A stretch of 27,336 nt of DNA from BTUB01 sp964392765 (lineage in GTDB: Bacteria > Babelota > Babeliae > Babelales > Vermiphilaceae): NCBI GenBank assembly GCA_964392765.1, contig CAYMRF010000012.1:1-27336 (forward strand), given 5' to 3'. Below, in pieces: positions 22,599 to 27,336 of the stretch; position 1 is the first letter of the stretch; every line of letters begins with the position of its first letter. The notes beneath the pieces are model-generated. The model saw nothing but the letters and a program-made list of their open reading frames with translations, did no database searches and was not told where the DNA came from. Both the position numbers and the translations under genes were made by a program.

Positions 22599-22926
22599 TG
22601 AAAATCTCCTTAAAAATTAAAAACAACAAAACTCTGCAGACATCTTAGTATTAAGCTGAGACGTTTGTCAATTTTTTGTTCCTCTAGGGGAAGTGAGCAG
22701 GTTTTTTTGTTTTAACTTAAGCTAAAATTGAATGATAAATTTCTAGAGAAGAATTCCCACCCGTTCGCCTCGATGGAGGCTTCGAAGAAGCCGAATGGAG
22801 AGGTTTATATAGGATCAAACATTTAACCTAACTTCTCCACTCGCCCTGCGGGCTCTATCGAAGCGAACGGATTAGTTTGTAATGCACTGTTCAGTTTTTT
22901 CGCCATTAAACAGAAATAGAAAAAAA
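22599..22926. other. 328-base gap without a gene, holding a 110-base palindrome
   Basis: I see no convincing coding sequence. The stretch next to the start of the minus-strand gene at 22598 is AT-rich and probably holds its promoter, but I find no clear -35/-10 pair. The middle is taken up by the imperfect palindrome at 22761-22870. Confidence 0.6.
22761..22870. repeat. 110-base imperfect palindrome
   Basis: CCGTTCGCCTCGATGGAGGC (22761-22780) is matched in inverse by 22851-22870 at 17 of 20 positions. Inside it, 22792-22805 matches 22830-22843 at 12 of 14. The terminal CCGTTCGC equals the outer extension (GCGAACGG) of the repeat at 10735, linking it to that family. Confidence 0.8.
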
Positions 22927-23550
22927 TTATTTGTTCGCAAGATCGTAGAAAAATTGCGCTTCATCCGCCGGATCATCTGCATCAATAATACTTTTACCAA
23001 CCACGATTCCATCGGGCTTGATATTAATAATATTAAAAATAGTTGAGCGATTTATCTTGGCAGAAACAAAGATAGGAAGTGGTGTATTGCCGCGCACCAT
23101 ATCCCATTTATCAAGCAAAATTAATGCATCTTTTTCATCGTAGGCTTGGTGAAACAAGAGTGCATCAGCGCCTAGATTTTTTGCATCAAGAGCGGATTGG
23201 CCTACAGAACTTGAGTCTACTAAATCAAGCATCACTTTAATATTACATTGATGAGCCATAGCAGAAGCAGAATGAATAACCTCTTTTCCAGTTCCTGCCA
23301 TTACCGTTACCCAATCGGCACCGGCACTTGCCATGGTTGCAACTGCTTCTTTGCCGCGATCAATAATTTTAGTGTCCGCAAGAAGTGTTTTTTTAGGAAA
23401 AGTATCGCGAAAGCGTTCAACTGCTTTGATACCATGTTTATAAATCAGGAGCGTGCCGATTTCAAAAATATCGCTTTGCTCTTCGACTTTCTTAGCCACC
23501 TCGATGGCTTTATCAAGATCAGTAATATCAAACGCAATCTGCAATTTCAT
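22927..23550 (-). CDS. 3-hexulose-6-phosphate synthase-like enzyme (OMPDC superfamily)
   Basis: The ATG at 23550 gives 207 residues starting MKLQIAFD, exactly where family members begin; the frame extends to a GTG at 23571. Landmarks are FEIGTLLIYKHGIKAVERFR (about 29-48), the catalytic DxKxxD as LADTKIID, AGADWVTVMAGTG, MLDLVDSS and the phosphate-binding GIVVGKSI near the C terminus. This fits HPS, which condenses formaldehyde with ribulose 5-phosphate, or in reverse supplies ribulose 5-phosphate from hexulose 6-phosphate. A KGPDC (UlaD)-like decarboxylase is the main alternative. No isomerase (PHI) gene lies beside it. In an organism with a reduced pentose pathway the reverse reaction would be useful, but that is inference. 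It sits 65 bases downstream of the exported-protein gene on the same strand. Confidence 0.85.
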   Translation of the reverse strand: MKLQIAFDITDLDKAIEVAKKVEEQSDIFEIGTLLIYKHGIKAVERFRDTFPKKTLLADTKIIDRGKEAVATMASAGADWVTVMAGTGKEVIHSASAMAHQCNIKVMLDLVDSSSVGQSALDAKNLGADALLFHQAYDEKDALILLDKWDMVRGNTPLPIFVSAKINRSTIFNIINIKPDGIVVGKSIIDADDPADEAQFFYDLANK

Positions 23551-23615
23551 TTTTGTTTTTCCCTTGTTCACACAACTTTAGGTAGGTTAGTGTCTAATAT
23601 ATTCGATTTCTTTTA

Positions 23616-24326
23616 TTAATATGTCAAATGTCTGATGTAGCGATCTGGTTGCTTTTTATAAAGTTGCAAGATTGAGCCAAAATAATGAGTAAGATTTAAA
23701 AGATATAATGCGCTTGCCGTTAAATTAATTCCTTTTTTAATATAAATATCCGGCAAAATAAGATGCGGACTCTCTCTAAAGAGACTTATGCCCAATGGCA
23801 CATAAACATATTTGGGATTTGCAAAGATAGTTAATGATTCCAGTGGCACACGCTTGTTTTTTGGCACGGGAACTTGCGAAACATCCCAATACACTACATT
23901 AATCTCTTCGTCCCATTTTTGCTCGAATAAATACATTTCTGCTGCGATGCCCGGTTCAAGTTGCCAATGGCTAATCGTGTTGCCTGCCATCACAATAGGC
24001 GTTATTTTCTCAGTGATTAAAAGATACACAAAGGGTTTAGTATGTTTGCGTGGAAACGATAATTCGCCCATAAGATCAGATACCGTTAAAAAGCCACCGT
24101 AGGTTGCAAAAATTCCCGAGATGGAAGGAGGCAAAATATTTTTAGAGCGGGTTGATGATAGTTTGCCGATCCGATCTAATTTAGGAGCAAGCTTTTGAGA
24201 AGCGTTTTTTGCGGAAATTTCCGGATAGGGCTTAAGAAAAAGGGTGATCAGTTGTTCGCAAAACAGACTGTGATTATTGAAAAAAACTGCTAAAATTAAA
24301 AGAAAGGTACTCGTATTAATTTTCAT
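23616..24326 (-). CDS. exported protein of unknown function
   Basis: A 236-residue protein. The signal peptide is MKINTSTFLLILAVFFNNHSLFC (about 1-23). The mature part is a mix of basic and hydrophobic segments (SKNILPPSISGIFATYGGFL, PFVYLLITEKITPIVM) with aromatic residues and prolines, suggesting a beta-containing globular domain rather than a coiled coil. The C terminus (LYLLNLTHYFGSILQLYKKQ) is partly helical. I recognise no motif or family. It is the first gene of a minus-strand unit with the hexulose-phosphate-synthase-like gene, and its start faces rsmG across an 83-base divergent gap. Confidence 0.75.
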   Translation of the reverse strand: MKINTSTFLLILAVFFNNHSLFCEQLITLFLKPYPEISAKNASQKLAPKLDRIGKLSSTRSKNILPPSISGIFATYGGFLTVSDLMGELSFPRKHTKPFVYLLITEKITPIVMAGNTISHWQLEPGIAAEMYLFEQKWDEEINVVYWDVSQVPVPKNKRVPLESLTIFANPKYVYVPLGISLFRESPHLILPDIYIKKGINLTASALYLLNLTHYFGSILQLYKKQPDRYIRHLTY

Positions 24327-24409
24327 ATCTTTCTGCCCTTATGAGTTTATCCCTTATTTAAACAGTACCAATAACTAAATAATAAAATCTATGGTTTTGG
24401 AGTATTTGC

Positions 24410-25057
24410 TTGATTACCAATCATCATGAATTTGAAAATACGCCCTTATGGAGCGATTTTATTAAGGAATATAATCTAACACCGGCGCAAGCCTCCCAGT
24501 TTGCCACCTATTTAACCATGGTTCGCGAATCAAATGAGCTGTTTAATTTAACCGCGATAACTGAACCTAAAGAAATTATTGCGCACCATTTTCAAGATTC
24601 TTTAGCGATTAGCAAATCGGTAGATTTTAAAACAGTCTCTATGATTGCTGATGTGGGTAGCGGTGCCGGGTTTCCGGGTATTCCTTTAAAAATTGCATTT
24701 CCCCATTTGCGTGTGAACTTGATCGAAGTTGCTCATAAAAAAGTTGGTTTTCTTCGCGATGTTATTGAGACTCTTAAGCTTGATAATATTGAAGTGATTG
24801 ATCTTGATTGGCGCACCTTTTTGAGAAAAACTGATGAGCCGATTGATCTATTTGTTTCGCGCGCTTCATTGCACACCGATGAATTGATACGTATGTTCCG
24901 CGCTAATTGTCCATATCGCACTAAACACGTTGCCTATTGGGCATCTAAAGAATGGCAGCCTATGAAAATCGAAGAGCCATTTTTGCTCCGTGAATTTGAT
25001 TACACAATTAAAGGTAAAAGGAGACGAATTGTTTTCTTTGCTGATAAAAAAAGTTAA
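24410..25057 (+). CDS. rsmG: 16S rRNA m7G527 methyltransferase RsmG (GidB)
   Basis: A 215-residue protein of normal RsmG length. It methylates N7 of G527 in 16S rRNA using SAM; loss of RsmG gives low-level streptomycin resistance in other bacteria. The signature run is present: ELFNLTAI (about 39-46), HHFQDSLAI (57-65), then ADVGSGAGFPGIPLKIAFP (about 80-98) as the SAM-binding glycine motif, and LIEVAHKKVGFL. The start is a TTG, supported by TTGGAG (24397-24402) with seven bases of spacing. In many bacteria rsmG sits beside mnmG near the origin; here it does not. Confidence 0.95.
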   Translation: MITNHHEFENTPLWSDFIKEYNLTPAQASQFATYLTMVRESNELFNLTAITEPKEIIAHHFQDSLAISKSVDFKTVSMIADVGSGAGFPGIPLKIAFPHLRVNLIEVAHKKVGFLRDVIETLKLDNIEVIDLDWRTFLRKTDEPIDLFVSRASLHTDELIRMFRANCPYRTKHVAYWASKEWQPMKIEEPFLLREFDYTIKGKRRRIVFFADKKS

Positions 25058-25067
25058 TATTCCCTTA

Positions 25068-25101
25068 TTCATCCTGAGCTCATCGAAGGATGAATTATTT
25101 T
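25068..25101 (+). terminator. repeat-derived hairpin after rsmG
   Basis: TTCATCCT (25068-25075) pairs with AGGATGAA (25087-25094), followed by TTATTTTG. The loop contains GAGCTC. The element is a short copy of the CCTTCGA/CTCAGG repeat in reverse and probably works as the rsmG terminator. Confidence 0.7.
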
Positions 25102-25148
25102 GAATTTTATCCTATAACTAGATAATTATTGCGGTAAAGGAAGCTCTA

Positions 25149-25775
25149 ATGTTCTCTAAAAAATACGCTTTGCATTTTGTTTTTTTGTTTAGTTGTAATG
25201 CTTTGTTTGGAATGGATGTCGAGACAGGAAATACTGAATTATTTGAAAAAATAAAACACCTCTTGACCTCTGCTTCTAAAGGTCTTCCCAAAATCTCAAC
25301 GGGAATATCGCTACGTCGACATGTTGAATATAATGGATTACTGACGTCTATTATAGATTATCCAAGAATTTATGGCACTGGATTTATTATTGAAAATGCT
25401 CAGCCTTCCATGTTTTGTGGTCTTTGGTATGATGCAACGCGCAAACCTGAAGATCTTATTGTTGTGGCAGAAGAGTTTGAGGGTGATTTTGAAGTGCTCT
25501 ATCAAGCGCGTATTAAACCCCGAACTGAGTCTCCAGCTACGCTAAAATCTTGTTGTCTTTTTGATGAAAAAAATACCGAATACCAAGGTCTTTATAAAAC
25601 TAAGCCAAATAATAATATGAACTGCCATTTGGCAATATTATGGGATGCTGCTCATCGTGAAGGCAGTAATGAGAATGCAGCCATTAAATCTTATATTACT
25701 ATGGCCCGACTTGCTGAAATTGAAAAGCAGGGAAATATATTTGATTTAGATAATGGTAAAATTGAACTGAAATAG
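25149..25775 (+). CDS. small exported protein of unknown function
   Basis: A 208-residue protein. The signal peptide is MFSKKYALHFVFLFSCNALFG, cleaved near LFG-MD. A helical EKIKHLLTSASKG region leads into a beta-rich part (GTGFIIENAQPSMFCGLWYD, DFEVLYQARIKP) with clustered cysteines (SCC, then a NCH). The tail returns to helix. No known family is recognised. AAAGGAAG before the ATG is a good ribosome binding site. The gene sits alone between the rsmG terminator hairpin and the MATE promoter region. Confidence 0.75.
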   Translation: MFSKKYALHFVFLFSCNALFGMDVETGNTELFEKIKHLLTSASKGLPKISTGISLRRHVEYNGLLTSIIDYPRIYGTGFIIENAQPSMFCGLWYDATRKPEDLIVVAEEFEGDFEVLYQARIKPRTESPATLKSCCLFDEKNTEYQGLYKTKPNNNMNCHLAILWDAAHREGSNENAAIKSYITMARLAEIEKQGNIFDLDNGKIELK

Positions 25776-25813
25776 TGATTTTATTAATGACGCAAGTAAT
25801 TTCAAGCCCTCGG

Positions 25814-25852
25814 TGTAAAATCGTTTACATTTATTTTTAATTAGTTTATATC
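25814..25852 (+). promoter_or_regulatory. promoter with overlapping inverted-repeat operator for the MATE gene
   Basis: TTTACA (25824-25829, -35) and TATATC (25847-25852, -10) are spaced 17 bases apart. TGTAAA-ATCG-TTTACA (25814-25829) is a perfect inverted repeat whose right half is the -35 box, a typical repressor-site layout. The leader to the ATG at 25909 is about 50 bases. Confidence 0.45.
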
Positions 25853-25908
25853 TGGCGGCAGGTAACTCGGTAACCGTGATAAACTATTGTAATTCGAGAG
25901 GATTGGGT

Positions 25909-27306
25909 ATGAAACAAGGGCTTTTAGCAAGTTATTTTGCAGGCATTGTTGATAGGCATCATGGAGAGAGTTACTGGCGAATCATACGATACTTTTTGCC
26001 AGAATTTATCACCTCATTTGTAATATTTGCCTTACCATTTTGGATAGATTCTTTTTTTATCAGTTCCCTTAAATCAACTCCAGCATACGCGACTTTGGGT
26101 ACCACCAATAATGCCTTACACATGCTCTTTAAAATTGCCGAAGCATTTTCAATTGGCACCGTTATCATGGTAGGTAATTTTAATGGGTTGAAAGAGTTTA
26201 AAAAGGCCGGCAATGTATTTCGCGATGCTTTTTGGGCAACGATTCTTTTTGGTGCATTTTTTGCAGTCTTTCTCTATTGGGCGGCGTTTTTTATTTTAGG
26301 ATGGCTTAATGCTTCGCCGGAAATCACTCAATTGGCAATTCCCTTTTGGCGGTTGCGTGCATTAGGGGTATTTTTTACCTTTGTATATTTAGCGTTTATT
26401 GGCTTTTTGCGCGGAATTAAAAATACGCGCACTCCCATGTATATTTTTGTAATCGGCGCACTCGTATTTGTTTTTTTTGATTATGGTTTAATTTTTGGAA
26501 AATTCGGATTGCCTCAAATTGGCTTTAATGGCTCTGCTTGGGCATCTGTGGTTCAAAGTATTGCTATGAGCATTGCAGCTACTTTATTTGTTTTATGCGA
26601 TAAGCGGTATCGGCACTTTGGGATTGATCTCTTTTCTGGTTTTAAAGGCGGCTCCTATTTTAAAGAGCTGCTCATTATCATTTGGCCAGTAGCTATTGAT
26701 AAAGCGAGCTTGGCGTTCGCCTATATTTGGCTTAATAAAATGCTCAACACCATGGGCACGTGTACCACCGCAACCTTTTGTGTGGTGAAAGATCTAGAGC
26801 GCTTTGCCTTTTTGCCCGCTATTGCCTTGGCGCAAGTGATCACCTTTTTGGTGAGTAATGATTTAGGAATCCATAATTGGGCCGGTATCAAGGCTAATAT
26901 TAAAAAAGTGCTCTTTTTGGGCTCGATAATGGTCTTCTCTATTTTGGCGGTCTTTACGGTGTTTTCCGGCAGTTTATTAAGTATTTTTGATAAAAATGGT
27001 GATTTTACCGATCTCACCGTTCGAATTTTTCCAATATTGAGTGTACTGGTCTTTTTTGATCTGTTACAATTGATCCTATCGGGCGCTCTTCGGGGTGCTG
27101 GCGATGTTAAAATTGTTATGTGGACGCGCTTGGCAATCTGCATAGGGTATTTTTTCCCGGTCTCTTATTTCTTGGCCGGCTTGCCTATTGCTGATCCCGC
27201 GCTAAAATTTTTACTTATTTATGGCTCGTTTTATGTGGGTAATGGATTGATGAGCATTGTGTATATCAATCGGTTCCGCGGCTCTAAATGGAAACATGAA
27301 TTATAA
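25909..27306 (+). CDS. MATE-family multidrug/sodium-or-proton antiporter
   Basis: I take the ATG at 25909, preceded by GAGAGGA with six bases of spacing, giving 465 residues; the frame extends to a GTG at 25876. Twelve hydrophobic segments are spread in two halves, as in NorM-type MATE exporters. Early conserved features are PFWIDSFFISSL and the LGTTNNALHMLFKIAEAFSIG helix (first half), with FLRGIKNTRTPMYIFV and FGLPQIGFNGSAWASV before the central loop; GALRGAGDVK in the second half mirrors the first. It probably exports cationic compounds using an ion gradient in the inner membrane. MATE families also export lipids or metabolites, so the substrate is unknown. It stands alone under its own candidate operator. 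Confidence 0.9.
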   Translation: MKQGLLASYFAGIVDRHHGESYWRIIRYFLPEFITSFVIFALPFWIDSFFISSLKSTPAYATLGTTNNALHMLFKIAEAFSIGTVIMVGNFNGLKEFKKAGNVFRDAFWATILFGAFFAVFLYWAAFFILGWLNASPEITQLAIPFWRLRALGVFFTFVYLAFIGFLRGIKNTRTPMYIFVIGALVFVFFDYGLIFGKFGLPQIGFNGSAWASVVQSIAMSIAATLFVLCDKRYRHFGIDLFSGFKGGSYFKELLIIIWPVAIDKASLAFAYIWLNKMLNTMGTCTTATFCVVKDLERFAFLPAIALAQVITFLVSNDLGIHNWAGIKANIKKVLFLGSIMVFSILAVFTVFSGSLLSIFDKNGDFTDLTVRIFPILSVLVFFDLLQLILSGALRGAGDVKIVMWTRLAICIGYFFPVSYFLAGLPIADPALKFLLIYGSFYVGNGLMSIVYINRFRGSKWKHEL

Positions 27307-27314
27307 TACAACAC

Positions 27315-27336
27315 CCGCTCATGCTGAGCCTGTCGA
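27315..27336 (+). repeat. partial repeat at the window edge
   Basis: GCTCATGCTGAGCCTGTCGA begins just after the MATE stop and runs off the window. It is the reverse-orientation end of the CCTTCGA/CTCAGG family (TCGACAGGCTCAG). Confidence 0.55.

Overview
This 27.3 kb window is gene-dense, AT-rich bacterial chromosome. I call 28 protein genes and three tRNA genes. The standard genetic code fits: TGA is used as stop. SecD, many signal peptides and a SpoIID-type peptidoglycan enzyme fit a walled bacterium. About ten unrecognised exported proteins, some as tandem paralogues, sit among short housekeeping operons with 1-20 base overlaps. This suggests a compact, host-associated lineage. My best guess, from general resemblance only, is Dependentiae (TM6/Babeliae) at perhaps 50% confidence. 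No rRNA or marker phylogeny is available here to prove it.

Layout. 1-900: two overlapping minus-strand paralogues encoding small exported proteins. 1003-1131: tRNA-CAT (probably Ile2) with a structured 3' trailer. 1213-3654: an overlapping operon of a coiled-coil/zinc-ribbon protein, RNase HI and a SpoIID-like protein. 3738-6572: an M48-like membrane protease, then a MutS-family ATPase with a signal peptide and a histidine-rich insertion. 6600-7240: palindromic repeats and a YdjM-like membrane protein, whose 3' end overlaps a convergent exported-protein gene (7176-8627) that follows tatD. 9651-10625: an HU-like protein and an exported protein. 10911-14658: serS, DUF58, a DUF4381-like protein and hemW, nearly without gaps. 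14731-16610: a PNPOx-fold protein and a Pro/Ala/Gln-rich exported coiled-coil protein. 16710-18572: tRNA-Leu(GAG), secD, tRNA-CAT (probably elongator Met). 18694-19787: a second pair of exported paralogues. 20000-21739: an archaeal-type ATP-dependent DNA ligase. 22029-24326 (minus): an exported protein, a hexulose-6-phosphate-synthase-like enzyme and another exported protein. 24410-27306: rsmG, an exported protein and a MATE transporter.

Two kinds of non-coding structure stand out. First, all three tRNA genes run straight into an inverted repeat that begins with the tRNA's own CCA. Two of these repeats are 11-bp perfect hairpins whose loops are reverse complements, and the first and third trailers share about 30 bases of further sequence. 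Second, a modular palindromic repeat with frame CCTTCGA...CTCAGG and changing inner hairpins recurs in the gaps, mostly 3' of genes.

The strongest candidate for undescribed biology among the proteins is the exported or membrane-anchored MutS-like ATPase. I saw no CRISPR array, transposase, phage gene or obvious defence system.
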